Assembly: GCA_030867875.1 (NCBI GenBank) | Contig: JAOWCC010001589.1 | Coordinates: forward strand, 74,981,537 to 75,045,536 | From: Actinernus sp. WN-2022 | Taxonomy: Eukaryota; Cnidaria; Anthozoa; Actiniaria; Actinernidae | Direction: 5' to 3' | Length of the DNA stretch: 64,000 nt | Shown here: positions 12,042-24,532 of the stretch, piece after piece | How positions within the stretch are numbered: the first letter of the stretch is position 1 | Layout: every line of letters begins with the position of its first letter | Notes under the pieces: generated by a model | Told to the model about the DNA's origin: nothing | Databases searched by the model: none | Seen by the model: the letters and a program-made list of their open reading frames with translations, nothing else | Program-made: the position numbers and the translations under genes

Positions 12042-14194
12042 GTTCAAGTTCAAGTTCAAGTTTTATTTCACACTATTTTTCTTTTTGAATTACAATAAGG
12101 GAAATATGATTAACTAAACGTATATATATAATAGATAAGGTAAATTAGAGTATGAGATGGGAGTGACAGTGCACAGTGGACAAAGTAGCCTGGAGGCTTT
12201 CGAGTTATTCACTGTTTTAATTAAATTTAGGCTTATATGTTATAGTATGGTAATAGCTGATATTAGTGAGTAGAGATAATGTTGTACAATGGCGAGTTCA
12301 ACTTAAGTTTGGTTAAAAAAGAAAAAAAAAGAAAAATCACACACAAGTAAAGAAAAAAACAAGACAAAAAAGAGAGAAAGAGAGGAAATACGATAAAGGA
12401 GAAATTTATATGGAAATAGCTTATATGATGTGTTATTGTTTTTAAAGATTAGGATTAGGAAGGACTCTGGAGTTTGAGAAGGTAGGATTTATATAGTTTC
12501 TTGAATTGTTTCGTGTTTGTTGTTTGCTTAAGCTCATAGGGGACGGATTCCCATATTTTACAGGCTGTATATTTAAATGTAAATTTTCCCATGTTTGTTC
12601 TTACATTTTGGCAATAAAGATTATTTTTGGCAGCATATCTTGTGTTGTAATTGTGTATCTTGGTAACTGGAGTTAGGAAATCATGGAACACAGATGGCGT
12701 ATCAGATGGATTACGAAGAAGCTTATGTGCAAATGTACAAATTTTTAGTTTAAGTATGTTTTCAAATTTGAGAATGTTAAGAATTTTAAAATATGGATTA
12801 GCTGATTCTTTGTTATTGGCAAAAAAAATGCTACGGACACATTTATTTTGTTTAGTGTATATTTTTTCTAAATTAGTGGTATAAGTGTTTCCCCAGCTCA
12901 TTGACCCATAGTTCAGATAGGGATATATGAGGGTGTAGTAAAGTTGCGTCAACATGTTTAAGGCTAAGTAATGGCGTAGTTTGTATAGTATCCCTAAATT
13001 TTTGGCTATTTTACTATTTACATGTGCTATTTGGCTTTTCCAGTTAAGATGTTCATCTATGTAAATCCCTAGATATTTAATGTTGTTTTTTCTTTCTATA
13101 TTATGTAAGTTTATTTTAATTGTTTTCTTTTGCGGGGAAGTGATTATCATATAATTAGTTTTTTTCATGTTTACAGAGAGTTTATTAGCAGTACAATAGT
13201 CAAAAACTTTACTCAATTCAGTATTCATTGTTCTTTCAAGCTCTTTGGTGTCTTTACAAGTATAAAATATATTTGCATCATCGGCAAAAATGCGAAAGGA
13301 TAACTTTGTTGAAGAATTAGATATGTCGTTTAGGTATAAAAGAAATAGCAAAGGGCCAAGTGTTGATCCCTGAAGTATTCCACAGATAATGTTACGTTGG
13401 GTTGAGATGTTGTTTTCAATTTTCACATATTGCATTCTGTTTGTTAAGTAGCTCTGAAACCATTCTAGGGGTTTGCCACGTATTCCATATTTGGATAGTT
13501 TCTTAAGTAAGATATCATGGTTCACAGTATCAAAAGCTTTTGAAAAGTCTAGGAAGAGGCCACATGTAATCATATTTTTGTCAATAGCTGTTTTAAGATG
13601 GTCTGTTATTTCTAATATAGCTTGCTCAGTAGAATAATCCTTTCTGAATCCAAATTGATATTTGAAGAGTATATTATGTTTTTCTAAAAATGAATAAAGC
13701 TGGTTATAAACAATTTGTTCAAGTATCTTGCTGAAGGGTGATAGAATTGCAATTGGTCTGTAGTTATTTAAATCAGTTGCAAGGCCAGTTTTGTAGACTG
13801 GAGTCACTCTAGATATTTTAAGTATATCAGGAACTACACCCAAATAAATAGATTGGTTATAGATGAAAGTAAATGGGATAGAAAGTGTTCCACATGCAAT
13901 CTTAATTAGTTTATTGGGGATGTCTAGCGATGATTTTTTTTCTTTTAATTCAGAAAAAAGTTGAGTTACATAGTCCTCAGTTACAGGAGTTAAGTAAAAA
14001 CTATTTGCTGGAGTGTTTGTTATATATATTATTGGATCTTGGTTATTAGGATTTTCAATTAAGCTGGCTAGACTTGGGCCTACGTCTATGAAGTGTTGAT
14101 TAAATTGTTCTGCTATTTCAGCTTGTTGAGTATAGGTTAAATTATTATTACGTATTATCTTTGTTGGATGAATGTTTGAATTTGATTTACGTAC
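12042..14194 (-). pseudogene. CR1-like LINE copy 1, reverse transcriptase part
   Basis: Non-LTR retrotransposon polymerase open on the minus strand from about 14194 to 12455. Visible RT motifs are LNNYRPIAIL, FGFRKDYSTEQAI, LFLDFSKAFDTVNHDIL, GILQGSTLGPLLFLLYLNDI (motif B region), the catalytic box FADDANIF (F-A-D-D form of Y-x-D-D) and KLSVNMKKTNYM. A thumb region (IKYLGIYIDEHLNWKSQI) and C-terminal part (IHNYNTRYAAKNNL) follow, with a stop at 12455. The 3' UTR ends in tandem TTGAAC units (12062-12042). It encodes replication of the element at the DNA target by target-primed reverse transcription. The upstream endonuclease part lies at 15105-15975, separated by an insertion. Same family as 35300-36715. 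Confidence 0.9.
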
Positions 14195-15104
14195 TGTTTA
14201 AAACACGAACAGCAGTGTTTTATCAAGTTTAAAAATTCGAGGGCGGAGCCCGAGAATTTTTAGACTTGATAAAACACGTGCTGTGAGTGTTTTAAACGGC
14301 TTCAAAAACGCTTTAAGAATGCAATGAAAGAAAGACGCACATCTCAAGGGAATGGTTACGTAATGAACCACTGAACCTTTGTATTCACAACGCCATGCAA
14401 AATATTGGAGTAATCACCGTCTGCAATTACAAACATCTCAAGGGAATGACATGGAGAAATTACCATACGGTATGTTGTTTGAAGCGACGTTTCGCAATAC
14501 AAGAAGAATCTGCACTTGAAGGATTTGGTGTCGTGGTTTACCTCGATAAAGTTCAAGACTTGGAAAGCGATGTGACTGACATGACGGCAGACTCTAAATG
14601 TTTGACTCCGGCACAAACTATGTAAGTTTAATGCACGTTTTTATTATTTTACGGCTTTGAGTTTGGTTTAATAATTGGAACTAAACAGTATCTCGGTAAA
14701 CAAGTTGGATACCTTCATTTTAAAAATATTATCTGTGTATCTCGGTAGTCTGCTGATATTAGTAAATCTAGTGCAAAATTTATTATCTAGGTACCTTATG
14801 TTCCGTGTACTTTTTGCTATCTTTGGGTCTTTATCAGTGAATTCTTAATTAGGATGAAACTTTATATAAAATTTCATGTTCATTAGTATTCTTTATATAA
14901 AACGTTCATCCTAATTTGCAATTCAATGAGAAAGCTGAAACATCAATAGAAATTCCATTGTCTCAATCATTAACCCCGTTTCCCCCTGGGACGGAATTCA
15001 AATCCCTCCGCGGGCCTTCTAGAATGATGAGATTTTATCAGGTATAAAGGGGCATGCACGTGACTGATTTGCTTCATCTGATTGGACAAAATGCTCATTA
15101 ATTA
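14195..15104. mobile_element. Insertion splitting the LINE; palindromic-ended non-autonomous element
   Basis: This 0.9 kb interrupts an otherwise continuous LINE ORF. One end is a hairpin: GTTTAAAACACGAACAGCAG at 14197 pairs with CTGTGAGTGTTTTAAAC near 14298, around a GTTTTATCA..TGATAAAAC inner stem. The other end carries TCATTAATTATTCATGAG. The same two end types, in opposite orientation, bound the element at 27815-28690. A plus-strand open frame 14395-14625 ends in a donor-like T|GTAAGT. No transposase is seen and no target duplication could be fixed. Confidence 0.5.
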
Positions 15105-15975
15105 TTCATGAGTTTTTGAAGTTTGATTAATGTACTTATTAGTTTCCAGGTTTCTTTAATATTGTCTTTGTAAAGATGAAAATGCTGGTTGTAGTAATCA
15201 TATTTGGCTTTGCTTTTTAAATGATTGAGGATGTTTGAGTACTTTTTATAGCTGTTCACTATTGATGGTTCCTTAGTTAGAAAGTGAGTGCGATACATTT
15301 TCTGTTTAATTTTAATGGATGTTAGCAGGCCTTTTGAGATCCATGGTTTGGCGAGTTGTTTCATTTTATTAAGTGAGGCTTGTTTGAGGGGTGCATGCCT
15401 GTTTACGACTTGTCAGTTTAATTGCATCTATACAGTTTGAAGTTATTTCGTGAATGTCCTGGGAGTGATTATAGATATTAGTCCAGTCAATTGATTGAAT
15501 ATCAGCTAAATATTCATCTTTCTGGAATTTACTGTAGTCCCTGAAATACACCTTTTCTCTTTTTCTGTGTGCTGAATAATTATGACAGATGCAAAATACT
15601 GGTAAGTGGTCAGATATGTCAACCAAGGCAATTCCAGATATAGTGTTGTGTATAGGTGTGTTAGTATATATGTGATCAATTAGGGTAGATGAGTGATCAG
15701 TGAGTCTGGCAGGTTTGGTTATGAGTGGTAAGAAGCTATTACAGTGTAACATGTCTAAGTATTCCTCAGTTTTTGGGTGGTCATTATATTTCAAAAAAAT
15801 CAATATTAATATCTCCTGTGATATATACCTGATGTTTTTTCTCATTTAGATGTTTAATTATATTTTCTAGTTGTGATATAAAGTCTGAAACATTTGCTGT
15901 GGGATGTCTGTATATGCATCCAATAATTGTGTTAGATTTATTGTTGCCAGAAATAATTTCGGAGCAGAGAACTGG
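15105..15975 (-). pseudogene. CR1-like LINE copy 1, endonuclease and linker part
   Basis: Minus-strand apurinic-endonuclease-like domain, 5'-truncated near 15975: NNKSNTIIGCIYRHP, VYITGDINIDF (GDxN metal-binding motif), ITKPARLTDHSSTLIDHI and ALVDISDHLPVF (SDH catalytic motif). The linker continues as LAKPWISKGLLTSIKIKQKM and IKETWKLIST to 15105. Frame changes at a T run near 15797 and near 15370 separate the pieces. With the insertion at 14195-15104 this LINE is inactive. Confidence 0.85.
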
Positions 15976-16368
15976 TAACTACAATCCGTGCTTTCGGTTC
16001 ATATGTCATTGGCCTTTCGCCATTTTGAATAGCGAATGAGACCTCAACTATACCCACAATAATCCCCGCTTCTATCGTTTTAGGTAAGTAGGATATTGCA
16101 CATTTTTTTTTTGAAACATTCTATCAAAACATTAGGATGCTGTTTACTGATTTGGGTTGTGAAAGAAAACCCTGTTTCCTCGGTGAATGCGGCTTGTATC
16201 CGAGCAGAGTTTCTGTGTTTGATTCTTTTCTCACCAGAATATAAAGAGGTACGATCAGATGTTTTCCCGATGCTGTGGGAAGGCCAGAAGGATTAAAGCC
16301 TTGTCTGACGAATGTTCCTTGCTTTAACGAACTGAAGAACAGCTGCTTGACCCATTGTGTTTACGCAT
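15976..16368. other. No gene recognised
   Basis: Unassigned sequence between the LINE truncation point and the TTAA-flanked element. It holds a T run at 16102-16111 and two short open frames without motifs. Confidence 0.4.
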
Positions 16369-16372
16369 TTAA

Positions 16373-17866
16373 GGTATCAGGAGCCCTTTATGCAATAATT
16401 TTTATGAAAAAAAATCTTATTGATTTTTTAGAATGTTCAAAGTTAATTCTACAGTTTAGTGAAAATAAAATTTCAAAACATTTTATTTTCAACGAGAAAT
16501 TACGGCGAAAAGAAATATGGACGGAAAGTAGGCTGTCATCGGCTTATTAGCACTTGTGAAGCGTTCTCATGGAAACCGCGAAAAAACACGTGAATCTTTT
16601 ATAAATAAACACGAAACACGCTCACTCGTCTAGCTCGTCTTGAAGCCGTTGAGTTGCAAATATTCATTTACGTTTCACACAGAAATCATATCTAAAATCT
16701 AGTTTAATAGTAAATTGGCAGGTTCAAATTACGAATTGAGCTGTGTAAGGGAGGGCTTATATCCGTTTTCTTCCGCGAAGAAACGAAGGTCGCCGCTGAC
16801 GGAAAGCGATCTTGGTTGGCTCATATTATAACCAAGATAATCAGTGGGCAGAAGTTGCAGATTCTGCAAAGTCAATTCCAAGTTGAAAGAATGCAAGTGC
16901 CCATAAACTTCGCCACGAAGTTTTGACTGTAGATTCGCCTTCGATAGCCGAAGACGAAGAACCGACTGAAACCGAACACGATCTTCCGTAATAGTTATTG
17001 TACTGGTTTGGTCTGTTTCTTTACGCTTTCTTCGTCTTTGCCTTCTCTGTGCACTCGTGATTTCTGTGAAATACCATGACAATGGTAACGCTAAAATTGA
17101 ACTTGTCTACTGCGATATACTTATCGCACTGAAGAGCTAACTATCGTGGTCTGCGTACCCCTCTGCGTAGTCCTTCACTGAAGCGCGCAAAATCAATGAA
17201 CAACATGGCATCGTGTTTCACTATACCTACTGCTCAACATCAAATACTGGAAAAATGACATTGTTATATAATGACAGATAAGTTAATTGTGTTAACAAAC
17301 CTCAGTGGGATGCCAGGAAACTTTAAAACCATTTTTCACGGCGTTATAAATGTTTTGTAGCATGTATTATATTCGAAGCTCCTGTCCCTCTAGATTTTAA
17401 TAGATCGGATTGAAAATTGGCATATGGCTAGATCAATATGTTGACAAAAAAGGGTGTCTCAATTTTTTAATGCGTTTTTTGTTCTTGAGATACTTTCATG
17501 TTTCTTTCTTCAACCCCTAAAAAAGGTGTTCCAGATCTTTGCAGTTGATTATTTTCGCGACGGAATAAGATATCAGAAAACTGAGACACAACTTTTTTAG
17601 ATCAATATCTCTACTTTATGAATGTCGTTTCAGCGCAGATTTCCGTCCAATTCCCGAGGGACAGAAACTCCAGGTATAAGGTATGGTGAAATTGGATTAA
17701 AATCACAATAAATAAAAGAATATTTAATAATAAGGAAAATCAAGCTGTTTTCTACAATTTATGTTTATTAAGCTTTCAGAAAATATATACTTTGTAGGAG
17801 TTTTCTTGAATTTAACGCGCGCAATTAAAGGTTTTCGGGAAGCGCTCTTGAAGGGCTCCTGATACC
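16373..17866. mobile_element. 1.5 kb TIR element with TTAA target duplication (piggyBac-like)
   Basis: GGTATCAGGAGCCCTT at 16373 is exactly inverted at the right end (AAGGGCTCCTGATACC, ending 17866). TTAA lies immediately outside both ends (16369-16372 and 17867-17870), the target preferred by piggyBac-type transposases. No transposase is visible, so it would be non-autonomous. It carries a 117-codon open frame (16729-17082, minus). TTAA is self-complementary, so it could instead be part of the TIR. Confidence 0.6.
16729..17082 (-). CDS. Open frame of unknown function inside the TTAA element
   Basis: A 117-codon frame with no in-frame ATG assumed certain. It contains a highly basic stretch (SAQRRQRRRKRKETDQ) that would suit a nuclear localisation signal, then FQSVLRLRLSKANLQSKLRG and NLELTLQNLQLLPTDYLGY. 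Base composition is less AT-rich than the neighbourhood. It may be a captured exon, part of a degenerate transposase, or chance. No family was recognised. Confidence 0.25.
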   Translation of the reverse strand: MSWYFTEITSAQRRQRRRKRKETDQTSTITITEDRVRFQSVLRLRLSKANLQSKLRGEVYGHLHSFNLELTLQNLQLLPTDYLGYNMSQPRSLSVSGDLRFFAEENGYKPSLTQLNS

Positions 17867-17870
17867 TTAA

Positions 17871-19070
17871 TGCAAATGATCAAACTGAAACAATCACAAA
17901 TGAACTGGGTCGTCGCACAGTCGTGACTGTCGATCTTCACACGCTGTGACGTCCACTATACATATATAACAACAAACAAATGGGAAAATATAATCTATTT
18001 GTTTTATATAACAATTGCCAAGCTTTTTTAATGAGAGAAACACCGAAAAAACAAACTGAATGCGCGCTGTCGACGATAGCGATCCCTCACTACATTTCAA
18101 TGTACTGCTGCGATCTCGTATAAACATATATACTATTCAATGCACAGCGGACGTTCAGCGGATTATAACTTAAGAAGTCAAATACATTATCAATAATTAA
18201 TTAATATTTACTTGGGTGCACTAATATCACACGGATCTAGCTAGGAGTCAGATTATTAAACTACAATTTCATATACTCTACTGCTTGCAGCATTTCACTT
18301 TTGTTAGAAACCTCTAGTTTAGAATATATTTCTGCTTTTTCGTTCAGTCAGCTAAAAGTCAACTTTTTCGAACGATTAATGCAGTTTTTCCGGCTCTCGC
18401 AAGTTGGATGAAAACAACTGCAGCAAAAACGACCGAATTGAACGAAGCTGGATTAGTGGAGATAAATATATAACTATAGCTGTCAAGTGCACAGAAGCTG
18501 CAGAAGCTGAAATGGCTGTGAATAAAAAAATAAAATAAAAAGTTCAGCTACCTCACAAAGCTACTAAAATCGTGGTACACAGTGTCATAAAATAAAGCAG
18601 TTTTTTTTTTATTGTATGGCCATTCAGCATTCACATTTGGTAATTGGCCAATAAATTAGGAGTATTTACTACGTAATACTTACAAATTTAATTTGTTTGT
18701 ACTCTTCTCCAGCTCTTTTTGTCAAGTTTTGCAGTATTCAACTTGCCGGTTTTCAACTTTCAAATCTTCCACAAATATGCACATTTTTGTCTCCAGATAA
18801 TGCATTCGGGTTCCTGATAAAGTTGTCATTGAAACTCAGTGCATCTGAAGTAAAGTGCAGGTCAGTTTTCATCCATAAAAAAAACAATTTTGATGTCGGA
18901 AAACAAACTGTATTGAACGCCACGAGGTTCAACTTCAAGTGAAATTCGTCGAGTCTTAGTCTATTTATTGATTTCTAGGCGCGTGCGTCAAAAGTGGGTT
19001 TTAGTCAGGTTTTAGCAATTAAATTTTATTCATTTTCGCCATATAATAAAAACATTATTAACCGAGCTTG
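17871..19070. other. No gene recognised
   Basis: AT-rich sequence with short frames on both strands and no motif. Nothing defined can be called. Confidence 0.4.
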
Positions 19071-19073
19071 TTC

Positions 19074-19169
19074 GGTCAAGATGGGGGAATATTGGCCTCG
19101 TTTATGTTTGCGTTTTTATGAAACACGCAAAAAGTGAACTTGGCCAATATCCCCGGCCCCATCTTGACC
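19074..19169. repeat. Inverted-repeat hairpin
   Basis: GGTCAAGATGGGGGAATATTGGCC at 19074-19097 pairs with GGCCAATATCCCCGGCCCCATCTTGACC at 19142-19169 apart from a small bulge. Probably the core of a small MITE; target duplication not determined. Confidence 0.6.
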
Positions 19170-20205
19170 TCACGCTTGGTCAAGATATATAGCTTATTTT
19201 CAAAACTCTTTTCAAGTGATCGGTTACATGGCCGAGCGTTAAGACCACGCGCCTAAGCCCAGGTTTGGAATTTTTTGTTCTTATTTTTTTCTCAGTTTTC
19301 CATTTTTTAAAATCTTTTCCTCTATTTTAAAGTTTTTTGAACCGCATTTCTCTCTTGTGCAATTTCTTGGCATATGAGATTATATCCAGTTATCGGGCAA
19401 ACCTATGACCCTGCTGGCTCTCTACAGAACCAGATACTGGCTTATCTTATCCAATCCTGATTCCCTCCTGCCAATCCCGAGCTCCGCTTAAACTAGGCTT
19501 GCAAATATCATGGTGTATACGTAAGAGAAGAAGCTGCCCCATCAGCATCGTGCTATAACTGAACTAACATTGAACCAGGGAAGAGGAATGATTGGCCGCG
19601 AGTCTCTAGTGCTATTTTAACTAAAATCGGGTGTTTCAAGATATTTCAGGCTTAGGCTCATGTTTATTATTTTCACATTGGTTACAATAATGTTAAGTTC
19701 CAACTCAACTCGAAACCTTTTGCTACTTTGTTCCTCGCGCTCTACTGAATATTGTAGCTTGCGTTTGTTTCTTTGTATATATTTTCTATTAAATTAAATA
19801 CTAGATAATGTTTTTATGTTTTGAAAATAAAAGAAAGGAACTAGAAACGTATTCTCATTGCTTCATGACTGTTTGACAACACAACTAACCTCTTTAACAC
19901 TAAAATAACAGACAAGACTAGGTGGGCTGGAGGAAAATTAAACAATACCAAGAAAAAATTTCCTCCCCCCCCCCCCCCCCCACGAACTCTGAATCTTTTT
20001 CAAGACCCCCCTTTTTTTTCTTTCATTTTACAGATTGAACTTATTTTGAAAAGCCCACCCCTCCAACATTCAGACCAAACACTTTTGGGAGCCCCCCTTC
20101 TTGTTGCAGTTTTTGTTTCAAGGCACCCTCCTAATTTCCCTCCAGCCCCCCGTCCCTACGTATACTTAATGAACGGTCCCTTACTATGAAGCGAAAATGG
20201 TCGTG
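19170..20205. other. Unassigned sequence with C/pyrimidine-rich tracts
   Basis: No gene. Contains a run of 17 C at 19965-19981 and further CCCCCC-rich stretches to 20155. It ends just downstream of the copy B stop codon (20210). Confidence 0.4.
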
Positions 20206-20209
20206 ATCC

Positions 20210-23200
20210 TCATGGTGGAGAGCATCCATACAGATCGGCTCTCATTGAGATGTAGTTGTACCATGCTTTAACAATAAACCTGATGTATCGAGTTTGGATC
20301 TTCTCTGGCAGCTCGTGAGTGACGACAGTGTCCCTGTTTGTATTCCCTGAGAATTCCTAGTAAGAGATCAAATATAAGACCTATTAGAACGCACTACAAG
20401 TGCCGTGCCTATAGTAGAAACTGTCTTTATCATCTTCAAAAGTCCGATGGTATTTAAGCAATAGACCACACATTTCAATTTGTTCACTGTAAACACATTG
20501 AAATGTGTGGTCTATTGCTTCTATGATATAACTACGACACAACGCAAGCAGGTGTGCCGATTTCTATATGTTTACCGGCACAGTAGACCAGGCATAGATT
20601 TCTGAGTATATAAGCCAATCAGAGTGCTCGTACTATCTGGGTTATATTATAAATAACCTATAGTCTAAGAACAGATCTGTATAGTAAAAGATTTGTACTA
20701 GTAAAAAAGGCTGAAGTTTTTAATTTCGCATGCGTAGTAAAGGGGCTGTGTCATGGTAAGACTTTACATTCGTTTTTCCGGGCCGGAAAGAGCTATTTCC
20801 ACCGATTTTGATATGAACTAACAAACCTCTCGGCCATGTGGGATGCTTAAAATGAAAGCAAATATGCAAAAATGACTAACAAACAGCGTATATAAACAGT
20901 CTCCATGGAAAATATTGAAAATCCTTTCAATCAAGCATTGAGGGAGGGAAGTTTAACTGTTTGTATCCAATTAACAGCCAGTAAACGAGCGATTACTCGA
21001 TACTTGTGCAGTACCATGATGGCCCCTTTCCGGGGGGGGGGGGACTCCCATATAAAAGGGGTAGGGATGCTCGTCGGACATTTTCGATTTGACCCCTAAG
21101 AGGTACTAAAATGGGCGTGGCTCAAGCTTATTTTGACCCCTAAAAGATAATAAAAATGTAAATTGATAAAATTTACAGCTTTTTTGTTCAATTGACACCC
21201 GACCCCTAAAAGGTACCGCTTTACGTAGAAATGTATGTGTTTGATGGTGGATACCCTAAGTGGTACCAAACTCCTGATTTTGACCCCTAAAAGGTACGAC
21301 GAGCATCCATGTACCCCTCACATAAGGGAGTCCCCCCCCGGGGGGCCCATTTAAGGCTCGCTCTGGCTTGCACTCAGTTTATTAAGCCCCTGCCTAGCCC
21401 TATATAGCTCCACTGTTTATAAAAATAACAGATTGTCATTTGAAAAATACTAGTTTATTAAAACCAATGGTATACATGTACTGCTTTTGAAGTGTTTTAA
21501 GCAATTAAATTGAATTGCAATGAATTGAATTGAAGTGTTTTGTCAAACTAAATTGTTTAATTTAAAACGCACATTGTAATGCACTACTTATCAAACAATT
21601 TCAATCCTGATAAATTGAAGAGTTAATATTTGGCCCACGTAATATGCTTGCTATCAATATTGACGAGTTACGGTTTGGGTCCTTAATATGTTTCCTTTCC
21701 TTTCTAGAGCTTTATAGTGTAGGAAGAATTCACGTATACTGCATCGCTTTCAGGAAACTCAGGGGCGGATTTAGGGGAGGGGCCGTTGGAACCGCGGCCC
21801 CCCTTTCGTTGGCTGGGATACATATATACCCCACACCCCCCCCCCCCCCCCCTAGCTAATGGCGCCTATACGGTGCGAGGTTCGGCTTGCGCCGCCGCCT
21901 CCTCTTTCTGCATTACCTGGATCCGTCCCTGAAACTGTAATCAAATAAACCGCTGGAACACAGCTAAACCATGAGAAATCAAATGGTATATGGCTATCAT
22001 ACCTCGGTTAGATTTCTTTTGTTTTCAGTGATATTTACTGAGGTTTCAAATGACGTTAAATGTTTACCTATAGGTCTAGGTATAAAAAAAAGAACCCAAG
22101 AGAATAGAATTCAGGCAGTAATCCGATGCTGATTTTCTAGCGCGCCTTTAGGCAACTGGCAAGGATTCGACCCTTCATATATTTGGAGTCAAAATAACGT
22201 TTCAACTCAATTTTTCAATTTTCAAATTTCAACTTTATTCAGTGATGTATGTAAAGTACATCGTTGGATAATATATTACCCGCGGTTACTGCTAAAGCTA
22301 TTCGAGGCGGAAGATATTGAAGTATAATGTATAAAATAGTGGAAGTTCTATGGGGTACGTTTCACTTATTTAGGGACCGTTCATTTTTTTTATCAGGGTT
22401 GGGGGGCCAGGCCTTACCATACTTGAGTAAGTTGATAGTATTTGTCTACCTTGACAACTCCTCCATAACTATAAAGCGACCAATGGGCACCGTCTTCACT
22501 GTAACCTATGATGTACCGTTCCACCCACTGTTTCTGTGTCCTTTGATTATACCGCGGTCTGCCTTGTGTAGCCACCTTTGTCACCACCATCACATGACCA
22601 AAATCAATCTGTAGATATTCACCAGGATTTCTTTTTCTCGCTGACCACGAACCCGTGTTTCCCACGCTCGGATGATTATGAAGACGTCCCCTCCACGGCT
22701 CTAACGTAATATTCCAGACAGAGGATGCAGTGATTTGAGAATTGTTTATTCGCCCGTCTTGCATTCCAAGTGCAAAGCTACAATCTGATGAGTTTATAAA
22801 TAACAATAGTGATGTATTCATTATGTATTATTCGTGAGAGTGAAATATATATTTTTGACTGCTGCGATCGTAGTTTTCGACTTGTCTATTACGACAATAA
22901 ATTCATATATCCATTATGAATTTCTGCAGTAACCTTGGAACACGTTGCTGGCTGCTATTAATTGGAGCCATTTGATAGGAATTAGACCCAGTTCACACGA
23001 ACATATTTCATTTGAAAACGCGTACTAAACATTTCGTTGTGTTTTGATCTTACGTCGAAACGGAAACGATACGAAAAAAGCATTTTCTTAAAACGATGTC
23101 CAAAGTAGAGAGATTTCAAAACGCAACGCTATAGTTTCAGTGTCGACGATCAAACTCACGGAACACGCAAACATTTGAAAACGCTCAGAGTTGCTAAGCA

Positions 23201-23802
23201 TCATCATGCGGATATGCACCATAGTGCTTCTATTGATTAACACATAGCTGTGGCGTTTATCTTTTGATAACGTTGGCAAGAAAATTTAATCTGATTTTCA
23301 AAACACGGAGCGCGCTTTATCGTGGCTTATGTTAATTCGATTCAATTCAATTTTTATTTTACACGGCTGTTTTAACAAAGAATTACAAATAAAGAGACAA
23401 ATTAAACTCACTTTCACATCGATAGTTGTTGCCATCGCTGTTCATAAAACATCTCTTACCAGAATCACGGCAGAACAAATCACTACAAGAACCATAGGGA
23501 TGTGGAAAATATATCATGTAGCTTCCATGAGCATTGGTGATCATGTCCTGAGGGTGGGAGAGGTGGGTAGCGTTGTTCAGTTCACATACATGGTCACCGT
23601 GGTTCGTATTCACGTTGATGCTGTAACATTCCCAAGATAAAGCGCATCGGTTGATACAAACATCAAAGTCGCTTCTTTCGAATGTTTGGATTGCGTGACC
23701 ACGAAGCACGTGACCATTCTGAGATTCAACGGCAGTACAAGACTTTGTAGTTGCTAGTCGCCATAGTAACTGCAGATTGGCGTATATAGTATATCTATGC
23801 AT
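20210..23802 (-). CDS. Copy B: secreted PAN/apple + F5/8 type C (discoidin) domain protein
   Basis: Three-exon gene. Exon 1 is 23802-23412 (391 nt, donor A|GTGAGT), exon 2 is 22784-22450 (335 nt, acceptor CATCAG, donor AAG|GTAGAC), exon 3 is 20356-20210 (147 nt, acceptor TTACTAG). Phases 1 and 0 fit, giving 290 residues. Residues 1-21 are a modest signal peptide (MHRYTIYANLQLLWRLATTKS). Residues about 24-105 form a PAN/apple domain (GHAIQTFERSDFDVCINRC; HVCELNNATHLSHPQDMI), then a cysteine-rich EGF-like linker (CSDLFCRDSGKRCF). Residues about 131-290 are a complete discoidin domain (ALGMQDGRINNSQITASS; YLQIDFGHVMVVTKVATQGR; TRYIRFIVKAW; RADLYGC). Such domains usually bind glycans or phospholipids outside the cell. 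Compared with copy C it has three extra residues after VATQGR. Repeats occupy both introns. The start aligns with copies A and C. Expression is unproven. Confidence 0.88.
20456..20520. repeat. Hairpin in intron 2 of copy B
   Basis: AAGCAATAGACCACACATTT at 20456 pairs perfectly with AAATGTGTGGTCTATTGCTT ending 20520; 24-bp arms surround a 17-bp loop. Likely a MITE terminus or core. Confidence 0.6.
21030..21345. mobile_element. TIR MITE with internal GACCCCTAAAAGGTAC repeats, in intron 2 of copy B
   Basis: CCGGGGGGG..GGGACTCCCATATAAAAGG at 21031 is inverted at 21300-21341 (GAGCATCCATGTACCCCTCA, GGGAGTCCCCCCCCGG). Four internal copies of GACCCCTAAAAGGTAC-like sequence occur at about 21091, 21134, 21200 and 21281. 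No coding sequence. Confidence 0.7.
21760..21931. mobile_element. hAT-like MITE, AAACT flanks, in intron 2 of copy B
   Basis: The left end CAGGGGCGGATTTAGG and the inverted right end CCTGGATCCGTCCCTG match at about 13 of 16 positions, and AAACT flanks both sides (21755-21759, 21932-21936). CAGGGGCG ends recall hAT elements, although hAT duplications are normally 8 bp. A 17-C tract lies at 21836-21852. Confidence 0.55.
23336..23405 (-). repeat. LINE 3' end with TTGAA-type tail, in intron 1 of copy B
   Basis: TTCGATTCAATTCAATTTTTATTTTACAC and TTAACAAAGAATTACAAAT match the block at 54087-54150. On the minus strand this is an AATAAA-containing 3' end followed by tandem TTGAA, typical of severely 5'-truncated LINE insertions. 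It helps explain why intron 1 of copy B (627 bp) is longer than that of copy C (235 bp). Confidence 0.55.
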
Positions 23803-23890
23803 AATGACATCATAAAATTATTTTTAATCATAAATGTTTTAAAACTCTTGTATCAGGATCTACTCTACAGGATCTACCAGAGACTTTCTG

Positions 23891-24532
23891 GCTATCTATC
23901 CCATTCATCTATCTATCCCATCAACTATCTATCTCATCTATTTATCCCATCTATCTATCTATCCCATCTATCTATCTATCCCATCTATTTATCCCATCTA
24001 TCTAGCCCATCTATCTATCCCATCTAATATCTATCAATATCATCTATTTATCCCATCTATCTATCTATCTCATCTATTTATCCCATCTATCTAGCCCATC
24101 TATCTATCTATATCATCTATCTATACCATCTATCTATACCATCATCTAATATCTATCAATCTCATCTATTTATCCCATCTATCTATCTATCTATCTATCC
24201 CATCTATTTATTCCATCTATCTAGCCCATCTATCTATCTATCCCATCTATCTATCCCATCTATCTATCCCATCTATCTATACCATCTATCTATCTATCCC
24301 ATCTATCCCATCTATCTAGCCCATCTATCTATACCATCTATCTATCCCATCTAATATCTATCAATCTCATCTATTTATCCCATCTATCTAGCCCATCTAT
24401 CTATCTATCCCATCTATCTATCCCATCTAATATCTATCAATCTCATCTATTTATCCCATCTATCTATCTCATCTATCTATCTATCTCATCTACTTATCCC
24501 ATCTATCTATCTATCCCATTTATCTATCCCAT
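23891..24532. repeat. Tetranucleotide ATCT array with CCC interruptions
   Basis: About 640 bp of ATCTATCTATCC / CATCTATTTATCC-type units. Longer phrases such as CCCATCTATCTAGCCCATC and CATCTAATATCTATCAAT recur, showing higher-order growth. It starts about 90 bp upstream of the copy B start codon. Confidence 0.95.

Noticed and set aside
23329..23640. Plus-strand open frames over the PAN exons (also 34864-35085)
   Set aside because: They are antisense shadows of the well-supported minus-strand exons of copies B and C.
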